Shown piece after piece: positions 9,224-17,390 of a stretch of DNA of 38,465 bases; the stretch's first letter is position 1, and every line of letters starts with the position of its first letter. Source of the stretch: CAYHGV01 sp964356135 (GTDB taxonomy: Bacteria > Hydrothermota > Tepidihabitantia > CAYHGV01); NCBI GenBank assembly GCA_964356135.1, contig CAYHGV010000016.1:1-38465 (forward strand). The letters run 5' to 3'. The position numbers were made by a program, and so were the translations under genes. A model generated the notes under the pieces. That model saw nothing but the letters and a program-made list of their open reading frames with translations. It made no database searches and was not told the DNA's origin.

Positions 9224-10117
9224 ATGATTAAAACCTTAGCCGAACTTTTAGAAAAAGCAAAAACACTGGGTCCGAAGCGCTGCGTCATTGCCGGTGCCGA
9301 AGACGAAGCTTCGTTGGAGGCGCTCGAAGCGGCTTCGAAACAAAAAATCGCCCGGGGTGTGCTGTTCGGCAATAAAGCGACTATCGAAAAAATTGGACAG
9401 GGGCTTAACATTTCTTTGAAGGATTTTGAGATTTTTCATGAATCCGACCCCAAAGCCGCAGTCGCCGGGGCGGTGAAGTTCGTCCGGGAAAAAGGTGATT
9501 TTCTATTGAAAGGGCAGGTTTCGACCTCGACATTTCTTAAAGGCGTCCTGGATAAGGAAGTCGGGCTGCGCACCGGCCGGGTCTTAAGCCATATCGTTCT
9601 TCTCGAGCTGGCAGCCTATCCCAAGCTGCTGCTCGTTACCGACGGCGGTATGAACATCAAGCCGGATTTGGCGCTCCGGGTTGACATCATCAACAATGCG
9701 GTCGAGCTTGCCCATTCTTTAGGGATAGAGAACCCGCGGGTGGCATTATTAGCGGCAGTCGAAACCATTAATCCGGATATGACCGAGACTCTGGACTGGG
9801 CCGAGATCAGCAAAATGGCAGAGCGGGGTCAGATACGGGGCGCGGTGGTCGAAGGTCCGTTAGCTTTGGATTTAGCCGTCTCGGAAGAAGCGGCGAAGAT
9901 CAAAAAGATTAAGAGTGAAGTCGCAGGCAAAGCCGATATTTTCGTCGTGCCGGATATTGCTGCCGGCAATATCTTCGCCAAAGGGCTGATCTATTTGGCC
10001 GGCGCCAAGACCTGCGGCATCATCATGGGTGCAAAAAAACCGGTGGTGATGCTTTCGCGGGCGGACTCGCCTGAGACCAAACTCTATTCAATTGCCTTAG
10101 GAGGTGTATCATCATAA
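9224..10117 (+). CDS. ptb: Phosphate butyryl/acetyltransferase family protein
   Basis: 297 residues, typical of single-domain phosphate acyltransferases (Ptb or the catalytic part of Pta), which interconvert acyl-CoA and acyl-phosphate for ATP formation in fermentation. Family signatures: LLKGQVSTSTFLKGVLDKE, GRVLSHIVLLE, LLVTDGGMNIKPD, VALLAAVETINPDM, GAVVEGPLALDLAVS and PDIAAGNIFAKGLIYLAGAK. The full-length match to the shorter Ptb type rather than Pta is why I prefer Ptb; substrate range cannot be read from sequence. The usual partner gene buk is not next to it; instead the M28 peptidase gene overlaps its stop codon. Confidence 0.85.
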   Translation: MIKTLAELLEKAKTLGPKRCVIAGAEDEASLEALEAASKQKIARGVLFGNKATIEKIGQGLNISLKDFEIFHESDPKAAVAGAVKFVREKGDFLLKGQVSTSTFLKGVLDKEVGLRTGRVLSHIVLLELAAYPKLLLVTDGGMNIKPDLALRVDIINNAVELAHSLGIENPRVALLAAVETINPDMTETLDWAEISKMAERGQIRGAVVEGPLALDLAVSEEAAKIKKIKSEVAGKADIFVVPDIAAGNIFAKGLIYLAGAKTCGIIMGAKKPVVMLSRADSPETKLYSIALGGVSS

Positions 10118-11697
10118 CAAAATCGAGCTTCATCGGCGCACTGCTGATTGCGACGGCTGCGTTTGCCAACGGTGACGTCAAAGACTATTTAGTCGTAACC
10201 TATCCCCAAAATTGGAATGAGCGGCTCGAGATGGTTGCAGCGGGACTGCGGCCGATATTGAACATGGATGAGTTCACGCTCTGGGTGGTTTATCAAGATC
10301 AGTTGGTACTCCTCAATCAGAAGAACTTCACCGTCGTGGATTCCAGCTACTTCGAGAACAAGTATTATCTGGTTCGACCGGAAAAAGCGGAAGAGCTTAC
10401 GGGCTTCGGCGAGATTGTATTTTCACATAAAGACGATTATGTTATTAAAGTAAACACCAGCGGTGAACAGCAGCTCTGGAAGAGCGGGTTTCGGCTCAAG
10501 CGATTGGGTAATATCATAAAAATCCGTCCTCTGCCCGAAAAGAAAGAAAGCAGCAGTTTTTTCATCGGAAAAAATCCCCAGATCGTCGATATGCTGGCAC
10601 AGGTCGACTCGCTCAATTATCTGGGGTATATCCGGCGGCTCCAGAATTTTAAGACCCGCTATTCGACCACCGACTCCTGCCAGAAAGCGGCTGAATACCT
10701 CTGGTCGGTTTACGACAGTTTCGGACTCGCACCGGTCTATCAGAAGTTCATGGAAGAGTATGCCTATGCCCCCAATGTGATCGCAACCAAAACCGGTGTT
10801 ACCGAACCCGAGGTTCAGGTGATCGTCTGCGGCCACTTTGACGCTGCCTGTTCCGGTGGGTTTGACCCGGATACGATAGCACCGGGTGCGGACGACAACG
10901 CGTCGGGCGCCGCGGCTGCGGTCGAGCTTGCCCGAATCTGTAAAGAGTACCAGTTCGAACGGACATTGAAATTCATCGACTTTGCCGGTGAGGAACAGGG
11001 TCTGTATGGCAGCACCGCCTATGCCGAGTCGGTGGCATGGAAGGGCGACAGCATTCTGGCGGTATTTAATCTCGATATGATCGGCTATGTCGATGGACCG
11101 GAATCGCTCAAGGTGTATGGTGATTCAAGTTCACAAGGATTGGTCGATACTTTTATTACGTATGCCCAGACCTATGTCCCGGATTTGAAAACCGAGTACG
11201 AGATCGGTTATTTCCCGTTTTCCGATCATGCCAGTTTTGAATACCAGGGGTATGATGCCATTCTCGGGATCGAACGGTGGTCGAACATTTACTATCACTC
11301 GCCCGGGGATACGATTGGCGGCGGGTTCAACTCGCTGTCGTTTGCAACCAAAGTTTTAAAAGCGGTATTAGCGGCTGCCGCCAGTTTAGCGAAACCGATA
11401 CCAGGCGCGGTCGCAGAGGGTCAGTCGCTGCCGGAGTTCGGACCGAGCGTTCGTATCGAACCCAACCCCAATTCCGGCAAGTTCTTTTTGCAGTATGTTT
11501 TGCCGAAACCGGGAAAAGTGAATATTGAAATCTACAATGCAGCCGGGCAACGGATTGTAAAAGTATTCAGAGGTGAAGTGAATGGGGGTTCTAACCGATT
11601 GGCGTGCGACGCACATCCCTTGCCGGCCGGGGTATACTTTTTAACTATCAAAGGAGACGGTTTTTCTCTAACCCGGAGGTTTGTCTGTGTCGGTTAA
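10114..11697 (+). CDS. Secreted M28 family metallopeptidase with sorting domain, non-ATG start
   Basis: The first in-frame ATG is 10231, but the open frame continues upstream and encodes a clear signal peptide (SSFIGALLIATAAFA then NG). It runs back to the ptb stop with no ATG, GTG or TTG. AGGAGG (10099-10104) is correctly placed for ATC 10111 or ATA 10114; ATA overlaps the ptb stop as ATAA. Length from there is 527 residues. The M28 zinc site is complete: H241 (GHFD), D260/D261 (GADDNASG), E293-E294 (GEEQG), D321 (NLDMIG) and H372 (SDHASF). The final 80 residues form a Por-type sorting domain (IEPNPNSGKF ... GVYFLTIKGDGFS). It is an exported aminopeptidase-like enzyme in an operon with ptb and ridA. 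Confidence 0.85.
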   Translation: MTKSSFIGALLIATAAFANGDVKDYLVVTYPQNWNERLEMVAAGLRPILNMDEFTLWVVYQDQLVLLNQKNFTVVDSSYFENKYYLVRPEKAEELTGFGEIVFSHKDDYVIKVNTSGEQQLWKSGFRLKRLGNIIKIRPLPEKKESSSFFIGKNPQIVDMLAQVDSLNYLGYIRRLQNFKTRYSTTDSCQKAAEYLWSVYDSFGLAPVYQKFMEEYAYAPNVIATKTGVTEPEVQVIVCGHFDAACSGGFDPDTIAPGADDNASGAAAAVELARICKEYQFERTLKFIDFAGEEQGLYGSTAYAESVAWKGDSILAVFNLDMIGYVDGPESLKVYGDSSSQGLVDTFITYAQTYVPDLKTEYEIGYFPFSDHASFEYQGYDAILGIERWSNIYYHSPGDTIGGGFNSLSFATKVLKAVLAAAASLAKPIPGAVAEGQSLPEFGPSVRIEPNPNSGKFFLQYVLPKPGKVNIEIYNAAGQRIVKVFRGEVNGGSNRLACDAHPLPAGVYFLTIKGDGFSLTRRFVCVG

Positions 11698-12067
11698 AAC
11701 AATTCTAACCGAGGATGCACCCAAACCGATCGGTCCCTACAGTCAGGGACTGGTTGTCGATGATTTCATTTTCAGCTCGGGCCAGATTGGCATTGACCCG
11801 AAAACCGGGAGCCTTGTTGCCGGTGGTATCGGGGCGGAGACGAAAAGGGTCTTTGAGAATCTCAAGGCGGTACTGGCTGCCGGCGGTTCGTCGTTGGCCA
11901 AGGTGGCGAAAGTTTCGGTTTACCTCATCGATTTAGCCGAGTTTGAAGCGATGAATAAGATCTACGCAGAATATTTTGCCGGCCAGGCGCCGGTTCGGAC
12001 CACCATCGGCGTAGCGGCACTGCCCAAGGGCGCCCGAATTGAAATCGACGTGATCGCTGTTAAGTGA
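11687..12067 (+). CDS. ridA: RidA family imine/enamine deaminase
   Basis: 126 residues from GTG 11687. I prefer this to TTG 11681 because GGAGG (11675-11679) is 7 nt from the GTG and only 1 nt from the TTG. RidA proteins hydrolyse reactive enamine/imine intermediates released by PLP enzymes. Motifs: PIGPYSQG, FSSGQIGIDPKTG, TKRVFENLKAVL, PVRTTIGVAALPKGARIEIDVIA, including the conserved Arg that binds the substrate carboxylate. The gene overlaps the end of the peptidase gene by 11 nt, so translation is probably coupled. Confidence 0.92.
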   Translation: MSVKTILTEDAPKPIGPYSQGLVVDDFIFSSGQIGIDPKTGSLVAGGIGAETKRVFENLKAVLAAGGSSLAKVAKVSVYLIDLAEFEAMNKIYAEYFAGQAPVRTTIGVAALPKGARIEIDVIAVK

Positions 12068-12131
12068 TTATTGGACACGGAGTAACGCTGACTTACGCGG
12101 AAGGTAATTTTTTTTATTTTTTCGACCGGTG

Positions 12132-13133
12132 ATGTATTATCTGGCATTGCTCTTTTTCAGCTTGAGCGGATATACCCAAAACTTAAATCCACCGGAGCTG
12201 GAGGCTTTGATAAAAAAAGGCTTGGAGTATTCCTACCAGATGGATTATCGCTCCTCCCAGGAGTGTTTTGACAAGGTGATTACGATTGCGCCGGAGAATC
12301 CGGCAGGCTATTTTTTCCAGGCGGCACTGCTTCAGTTCTATATGCTCGATTTTGCCACTGGTTCGAAGGAAGAGGAATTTTATTATTATCTCAACCAGGC
12401 GATTAAAAAATCTGAAAAAATTTTGAAAACAGAAGAAAATCCGTGGGCGCATTTTTATTTAGGTGCAGCCCATATCTATCGCGCTCCCTATGAAGGCTGG
12501 CGTCACCGCTATTTTGCCGCTTTGCGCGAAGGGCTCCAGTCGGAATCCCAGTTGCGGCAGACATTAAACCTTGACTCGACTTTCTATGATGCCTGTTTGG
12601 GGCTCGGTTCACTCGAGTATTTCAAAGCCCGGGCAAACCGGTATGTTCTGGGGTTAAAGCTTTTTGGTGATGCCGAGCGAGGAATCAATAATATAAGGAA
12701 GGCAGCGGAACACGGCCATTATTTCGCGACTACTGCCCAGCACTCTCTTGCCTGGACTTTGACCGCGGATGGAAAACCGGAAGAGGCGAAGTCCTATACC
12801 CAGGCTTTATTGTCCCGTTATCCGGAGAACCGGGTTTTTTTGTGGCAGTTGGTCGACATCTGTTTGGCAGAGAAGGATTGGCAGGGCGCGATTGATACCG
12901 GGGGGGTGCTCTTGGACAATGTGCGCAAGAATCAGTCCGACTGTTGTGCCAATATCACCGGAGTCAAGCTCCGGATCGCCCAGGGCTATTATGGATTAGG
13001 CGAGTATAAGACGACGGTCGGGCTCTGCGAGGAGATAATCCGGGTGAAAGAGTGCCCGGACGGAGCGATTGGTTTGAAGGAAGTAATTAAAGAAGCAAGA
13101 AAACTTCTGAAAAAAGCCCAGGCAAAAATTTGA
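12132..13133 (+). CDS. Exported TPR-repeat protein
   Basis: 333 residues from ATG 12132 (GTG 12129 is adjacent and equally possible; no Shine-Dalgarno site is clear). A short hydrophobic N-terminus (YYLALLFFSLSGYTQ) looks like a signal peptide. The rest is helical and contains TPR-like units, e.g. DYRSSQECFDKVITIAPENP, PWAHFYLGAAHIYRAPYEGW and AKSYTQALLSRYPENRVFLW. No catalytic motif. It follows ridA by 64 nt and ends exactly where the protease gene begins. Probably a periplasmic scaffold or lipid/protein-handling partner; I cannot name a function. Confidence 0.7.
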   Translation: MYYLALLFFSLSGYTQNLNPPELEALIKKGLEYSYQMDYRSSQECFDKVITIAPENPAGYFFQAALLQFYMLDFATGSKEEEFYYYLNQAIKKSEKILKTEENPWAHFYLGAAHIYRAPYEGWRHRYFAALREGLQSESQLRQTLNLDSTFYDACLGLGSLEYFKARANRYVLGLKLFGDAERGINNIRKAAEHGHYFATTAQHSLAWTLTADGKPEEAKSYTQALLSRYPENRVFLWQLVDICLAEKDWQGAIDTGGVLLDNVRKNQSDCCANITGVKLRIAQGYYGLGEYKTTVGLCEEIIRVKECPDGAIGLKEVIKEARKLLKKAQAKI

Positions 13134-13649
13134 GTGGCGAAGCATAAGGTCCTGATTTTAGGAATCGGAAACCAGTTACGTCGGGATGATGGAATCGGTC
13201 CGGTGGTCGCCCAGGCATTGATTAAAATCGGCACGCCGTTGGCCATCGACTGCGCCACCGCACCGGAAAATTTTTTGGGGACGATAAAAAAACTAAACCC
13301 CGAAAAAGTAATCATGGTCGATGCCTGTGATTTTGGCGCCGAGCCGGGTGCGTTCCGACTTTTCAGCCTGGCGGAGCTGGAAAAAATGCCGTGGGCAACG
13401 ATCTCAACCCATACCTTACCTCTGTCGCTCGTGGGTAATCTCATCCGGCAGGAAGCAGGTTGCGGGGTTGAGCTCCTGGGAGTTCAACCGGCAACGGTCG
13501 AATTTGGTGAAGGGTTGAGCGAAAGCCTTCGATTGGCGAAGAGGAAGATTTTAGACTTCTTAAAGAACTTGAAACCACAGATGGCGCCTCGCAACGAGGC
13601 GGACCCAGACGAAAATAAACCGCAGATTAACACGGATAGGAACCGATGA
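13134..13649 (+). CDS. Hydrogenase-maturation-type endopeptidase (HycI/HyaD family, M52)
   Basis: 171 residues, GTG start immediately after the TGA of the TPR gene. M52 proteases remove the C-terminal tail of [NiFe]-hydrogenase large subunits after nickel insertion. The family pattern is visible: GIGNQLRRDDGIGP at the N-terminus (first metal-binding acidic residue), IMVDACDFG in the middle, and STHTLPLS with the metal-binding His. No hydrogenase gene lies in this window. The last 24 codons or so (after FLKNLKPQ) are read from a non-coding repeat element (13576-13648) that also occurs downstream, so the natural C-terminus has probably been replaced. Confidence 0.8.
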   Translation: MAKHKVLILGIGNQLRRDDGIGPVVAQALIKIGTPLAIDCATAPENFLGTIKKLNPEKVIMVDACDFGAEPGAFRLFSLAELEKMPWATISTHTLPLSLVGNLIRQEAGCGVELLGVQPATVEFGEGLSESLRLAKRKILDFLKNLKPQMAPRNEADPDENKPQINTDRNR

Positions 13650-13770
13650 TTCGGGGGCAGTTTGTATCCTTTTAACAGACCTAAAGGTCTGTTTCTACAT
13701 TAAATTATTACGAAGTCCCAATCCAGATGTAACCACAGATTTCGCCTCGAAAACGAGGCGGTACAGATTG
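13576..13770. repeat. ACCACAGAT-type repeat elements with nested GGCG hairpins, and a REP palindrome
   Basis: Two related units each begin with CCACAGAT and carry a short hairpin: CGCCTCG-CAA-CGAGGCG (13585-13601) and CGCCTCG-AAAA-CGAGGCG (13743-13760). Between them lies a REP-like palindrome (13674-13698). The rest of 13650-13887 shows no gene. Confidence 0.6.
13674..13698 (-). repeat. REP-like palindrome with GTAG head
   Basis: On the minus strand it reads GTAG, AAA, then AACAGACC / GGTCTGTT arms around a 4-nt loop. This GTAG-plus-hairpin layout is that of REP elements moved by RAYT (Y1-type) transposases. Two further copies lie at 37940 and 38098. Confidence 0.6.
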
Positions 13771-13887
13771 GATAAGGAATAATAAAAAATATGGTTCTCA
13801 CCGATTCAGTGAAAACGATGCTTTCTGAAGATGAAGGGTTTGCGGTATCTTGTGATAATCTCGTGGTTTCTTATTGTAAAATTAGGG

Positions 13888-14766
13888 TTACGGGTTGGTA
13901 TTAATTGTGGCGTCGGCGGGCAGACCGGGTTTGAGTTCCAGATCGCTATTATCGATTTCGATTTTCACCCGAAAGACATCATTGATCCGTTCTTCTTTGG
14001 TCTGAATGTACTTGGGTGTAAACTCTGCCTGGTTGGCAATAAACGAGATTCGACCGGGATACCATTTATTCGGGAAGGCATCGATTTTCACCGAAACCGG
14101 CTGGCCGATCTTCACCTTCGCCAGATCCTTTTCCCGGACATAAATCACCAGCCAGACTTTTGTCAGGTCGGTAATCGACACGAGCACCGTGCCCGGGTAG
14201 ACCGTTTCGCCGGTGCGCTGGACAACGGTGGTGACATGGCCCTCGACCGGAGCGGAGATCGAGCAGTCTTTCAGCCGCTGCTCGGCGAGTTCCAAAGCGG
14301 CTTTGCCCTGGTTTTCGACCTCGGAAAGGGCGACGACCTCCCGCTTCAAAACATCATAGTCGGTCTCGACCTTTTCTAAGTTTTCCTGGGAAATGAGCGA
14401 ATCGGTGTGTAATTGCCGGATCCGGTCTACATTGAGTTTCGCGAGGTTCAAGCGCGATTGAGCTTGGGCGAGCCGGGCTTCGCTCAATCGGAGGTTGGCC
14501 GATGCCTGCCGGATCTGGAGTTGATAATCGGTCGGGTCAATAATCGCTACCGTGTCATTGGTCTGGACAACGTCGCCTTCTTCCACCTTCAGCGCGAGAA
14601 TTCTCCCGGTCACTTTTGACGAGATGTCGATTTCGATCGCTTCGATGACGCCGGTAAACTCAAGACTGTTTTTATGCGCCCGGGGATAGAAGACGATGAC
14701 GAGCATGGCAGCAATCACCGCAAAAAAAACCACACCGATAATGAGCGCCCGTTTTTTCTTAGACAT
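13888..14766 (-). CDS. HlyD-type periplasmic adaptor (YbhG/YhiI-like)
   Basis: 292 residues. One N-terminal membrane anchor (ALIIGVVFFAVIAAMLVIVFY), a biotinyl-lipoyl-like half (GRILALKVEEGDVVQTNDTVAII), a coiled-coil hairpin (about 80-165), the second lipoyl half (APVEGHVTTVVQRTGETVYPGTVL) and a beta-barrel domain. It would join the ABC permeases to an outer-membrane channel. It lies last in the minus-strand exporter cluster but has its own promoter, so it can be transcribed separately. No TolC-type gene lies in the window. Confidence 0.85.
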   Translation of the reverse strand: MSKKKRALIIGVVFFAVIAAMLVIVFYPRAHKNSLEFTGVIEAIEIDISSKVTGRILALKVEEGDVVQTNDTVAIIDPTDYQLQIRQASANLRLSEARLAQAQSRLNLAKLNVDRIRQLHTDSLISQENLEKVETDYDVLKREVVALSEVENQGKAALELAEQRLKDCSISAPVEGHVTTVVQRTGETVYPGTVLVSITDLTKVWLVIYVREKDLAKVKIGQPVSVKIDAFPNKWYPGRISFIANQAEFTPKYIQTKEERINDVFRVKIEIDNSDLELKPGLPADATINTNP

Positions 14767-14771
14767 ACGGC

Positions 14772-14800
14772 AGTCTAAAATAGAATTGGTGGTAAGTCAA
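14772..14800 (-). promoter_or_regulatory. Promoter of the adaptor gene, leaderless type
   Basis: Minus strand: TTGACT (14800-14795), 17-nt spacer, TAGACT (14777-14772), 5 nt, ATG 14766. Same geometry as era and ptb; no Shine-Dalgarno site. Confidence 0.6.
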
Positions 14801-14837
14801 GTGAATTATAAGAGAGTTCTGGCAAAGTATAAAAATT

Positions 14838-14928
14838 ATCACGAAAGCCCCGAAATTCAGAAAACACGAAATTTTAATACATTGAAAATACTATCACATA
14901 TTTTTCATGGCTTGAAAAATTTCGTGAT
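14838..14928. repeat. Short element with inverted ends (ATCACGAAA type)
   Basis: ATCACGAAA (14838-14846) and its exact complement TTTCGTGAT (14920-14928) enclose A/T-rich DNA containing further CACGAAA units. It lies between the adaptor promoter and the stop of the permease gene. Confidence 0.5.
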
Positions 14929-14945
14929 GATTTTTGTAATTTTTA

Positions 14946-16061
14946 TTAATCCAGCCGCCGACGGAAGCGTGAGATGCTGATGGTAAAAACGACAAGGCCG
15001 AAGAGTAAGAGTGCCGCGGCTTGGGGCCAGAGGCTGCTAAAGCCAACGCCTTTCAAGAATATCCCCCGAAGAATCGTCATAAAGTAACGGGTGGGAACAA
15101 GGTAGGTGAGATACTGGATCAGTTTCGGCATATTTTCAATCGGGAAGATAAAGCCGGAGAGAATCATATTGGGCATCAGGAAGAAAAACGAGGTCATCAT
15201 CGCCTGCTGCTGGGTATGGGAAACCGTTGAAACAAAAATTCCAAAGCCGAGGGTGGAAAGGAGAAAGAGGCTCGACAGGGCGAGCAATAAAAGAACGCTG
15301 CCGTGGATCGGCACCCGAAACCAGAGGGTGCCAATAAAAACCACGAGCAGAATATCGAAAAACCCGATGAGAATATAGGGGATGAGTTTGCCCAGTAAGA
15401 ACTCGAACGGCTTTAAGGGGGTAACGAGAATCTGCTCGATCGTGCCTTTTTCGTATTCGCGGACAATCGCAACCGCGGTCAGAATGGTCGTCATCGTCAT
15501 CAGAATCAAAGCGATGATTCCCGGCACCATAAAATTCCGGCTTTTGAGATTGGGATTGTATAAAATCCGCAGGCGGAGGTCGATGGGCGATTGGAGGGTC
15601 TGACCGGGCAGCCCGAGACCAACGATCGATTGAAGTTTGTTCTTGACGATCTCGGCGACGTATCCCTGGCTGATGAACGCGGTGTTCGGATCCGAGCCAT
15701 CAACGTAGACCTCAAGCGTAGGCGGATTACGCCGTAACAGCTCGGCGCTCGAACGTTCCGGAAAAACGATGCCGAGTAATGCCTGGCTCCGATTGAGGGA
15801 CTGCTCGATTTCATGCCGGTCAGAGCAGAACTTGAGCCGAAAGATCCTCGAACCAACCAGGCCATCGGTAATCGTCCGGGCAACGATACCGTGGTCAAAA
15901 TCACAGAGCGCAATCGTGATATTCTTCAAATCGAGGTTGACCGAATAGCCGAAGAGCAACAGTTGAACCAACGGCGAGATAAAGACGATCGGCAGGATGC
16001 GCCGGTCGCGGATGAGCTGCAGCACCTCTTTTTTGCTGACCGCAAGAATTTTATGGATCAC
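14946..16061 (-). CDS. ABC-2 type permease (YbhR/YhhJ-like), second of pair
   Basis: 371 residues, GTG start (16061). Standard ABC-2 exporter layout: one N-terminal membrane helix (ILPIVFISPLVQLLLFGYSV), a large periplasmic domain (about 45-170), then five hydrophobic segments including VREYEKGTIEQILVTPLKPFEFLLGKLIPYILIG, the conserved cytoplasmic loop preceding a helix. Close relative of the permease at 16242. The gap between them (180 nt) is filled by a repeat element. The two probably form a heterodimer driven by the two ATPases upstream. Confidence 0.88.
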   Translation of the reverse strand: MIHKILAVSKKEVLQLIRDRRILPIVFISPLVQLLLFGYSVNLDLKNITIALCDFDHGIVARTITDGLVGSRIFRLKFCSDRHEIEQSLNRSQALLGIVFPERSSAELLRRNPPTLEVYVDGSDPNTAFISQGYVAEIVKNKLQSIVGLGLPGQTLQSPIDLRLRILYNPNLKSRNFMVPGIIALILMTMTTILTAVAIVREYEKGTIEQILVTPLKPFEFLLGKLIPYILIGFFDILLVVFIGTLWFRVPIHGSVLLLLALSSLFLLSTLGFGIFVSTVSHTQQQAMMTSFFFLMPNMILSGFIFPIENMPKLIQYLTYLVPTRYFMTILRGIFLKGVGFSSLWPQAAALLLFGLVVFTISISRFRRRLD

Positions 16062-16068
16062 GGTATCG

Positions 16069-16232
16069 AACCACTGAGAACGCTGAGTTCACAGAAGGGA
16101 ATATTTTTATACTACAATGACCACCCGAATCCGGACATAACCACGAAATCCGCCACGAGGTGTGGCGGACACGAAAAGACACGAAAAAAACATTTGTTTC
16201 TGCAGTTCTTTCTCTCAGTGTCCTCTGTGGTT
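16069..16232. repeat. 164-bp element with inverted ACCAC ends and nested GGCGGA hairpin
   Basis: The left end, AACCACTGAGAA (16069), has an imperfect complement at the right end (CTCAGTGTCCTCTGTGGTT, to 16232). In the middle is a perfect hairpin TCCGCCAC-GAGGT-GTGGCGGA (16149-16169) set in CACGAAA repeats. It separates the two permease genes. No ORF of note. Confidence 0.6.
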
Positions 16233-16241
16233 TTTTGAAAT

Positions 16242-17318
16242 TCATAGCAGACGCCGGAGTCGGATTACGGCGAGGGTGATGAGCACGGCGGCAAACCCGC
16301 TCAAAATGAGAACCGGTTGCCAGAGTGCCTCAAAACCGACTCCTTTGAGAAAGATACCCCGAACAATCACGAGAAAATACCGGGCAGGAACGAACAGGGT
16401 CAACCACTGGACCACGGTCGGCATACTGGCAATGGGGAAGACAAAGCCGGAGAGGAGAAACGACGGCAGGAGTGAACTTAAGAATGCGACGTACATCGCC
16501 ACCTGCTGGGACCCGACCAGCGTCGAAATGAGGAGACCGAGTGACAGGCAGGCGACGAGAAAAGGCAGGGTCAAGAGGATGAGCAAAAACAGGCTGCCGT
16601 GAATCGGCACCGCGAACATAAACCGGCCGATAATAATAACTGCCAGACAATCGACGAGGGCGATAAGGGCGTAGGGCGTGAGTTTACCGAGGACGAATTG
16701 TACCGGTTTCAACGGTCCCGCCCGTAACAGTTCGAGCGTGCCCGATTCCTTTTCCCGGACGATCGATAGTGCGGTCAGCAATACCGAAAGAGCCATCATG
16801 ATAATAGTCAAAAGACCGGGGACGAGAAAATTGGTGCTGCGGGCAGTTGGGTTGTAGAGGGTTTTGGGCTGAATGGCAACCGGCAGTCCTTTCGACAACA
16901 GCCGATTGGTGTAGGAGATTATGACCGAGGCGGTATTGGCATTGGAGCCGTCGACGAGCATCGCCAACGCCGGACGCCGGTTTTTTTTAAGGTCGGTTTC
17001 ATAATTGACCGGGATAATGAAAACAACCTTCAGTCTGCCCTGGTCAAGCTCAGTTTTAATCGCTTGCTCGGAATCGAGCAAACCGGCGAACCGAAAATAG
17101 TTGGAGTTTCGGAACTGGTCGATAAAATCGGCCGAAGCCCGGCTCCGATCAAAATCCAGAACCCCAAACGGAATATCCTTAATATCGAGGGTGATGGCAT
17201 AACCGAACAGGACGAGCATCAGTGCGGGCATGAAGAGGACGATCAACAATGTCCGCCGGTCGCGGCTGATTTGGATGAATTCCTTACGGAGGATTGCTAA
17301 TCCCGAACCACTACTCAT
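16242..17318 (-). CDS. ABC-2 type permease (YbhS-like), first of pair
   Basis: 358 residues, same architecture as the 14946 permease: helix 1 (LLIVLFMPALMLVLFGYAI), periplasmic domain, then five C-terminal helices with VREKESGTLELLRAGPLKPVQFVLGKLTPYALIA before the second. ATG start (17318). It lies 72 nt downstream of the ATPase at 17391. The stop codon abuts the repeat element at 16069-16232. Confidence 0.88.
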   Translation of the reverse strand: MSSGSGLAILRKEFIQISRDRRTLLIVLFMPALMLVLFGYAITLDIKDIPFGVLDFDRSRASADFIDQFRNSNYFRFAGLLDSEQAIKTELDQGRLKVVFIIPVNYETDLKKNRRPALAMLVDGSNANTASVIISYTNRLLSKGLPVAIQPKTLYNPTARSTNFLVPGLLTIIMMALSVLLTALSIVREKESGTLELLRAGPLKPVQFVLGKLTPYALIALVDCLAVIIIGRFMFAVPIHGSLFLLILLTLPFLVACLSLGLLISTLVGSQQVAMYVAFLSSLLPSFLLSGFVFPIASMPTVVQWLTLFVPARYFLVIVRGIFLKGVGFEALWQPVLILSGFAAVLITLAVIRLRRLL

Positions 17319-17390
17319 GGTCGAGTTGAATGGTGCCGGGGACAGTCCCGGGAAGGTCGGTTTGTTTTTGGACGGAACTATTCGGGGCGG

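Noticed and set aside
13134..13649. Part of a hydrogenase operon
   Set aside because: Only the protease-like gene is present; no structural or hyp genes occur in the window.
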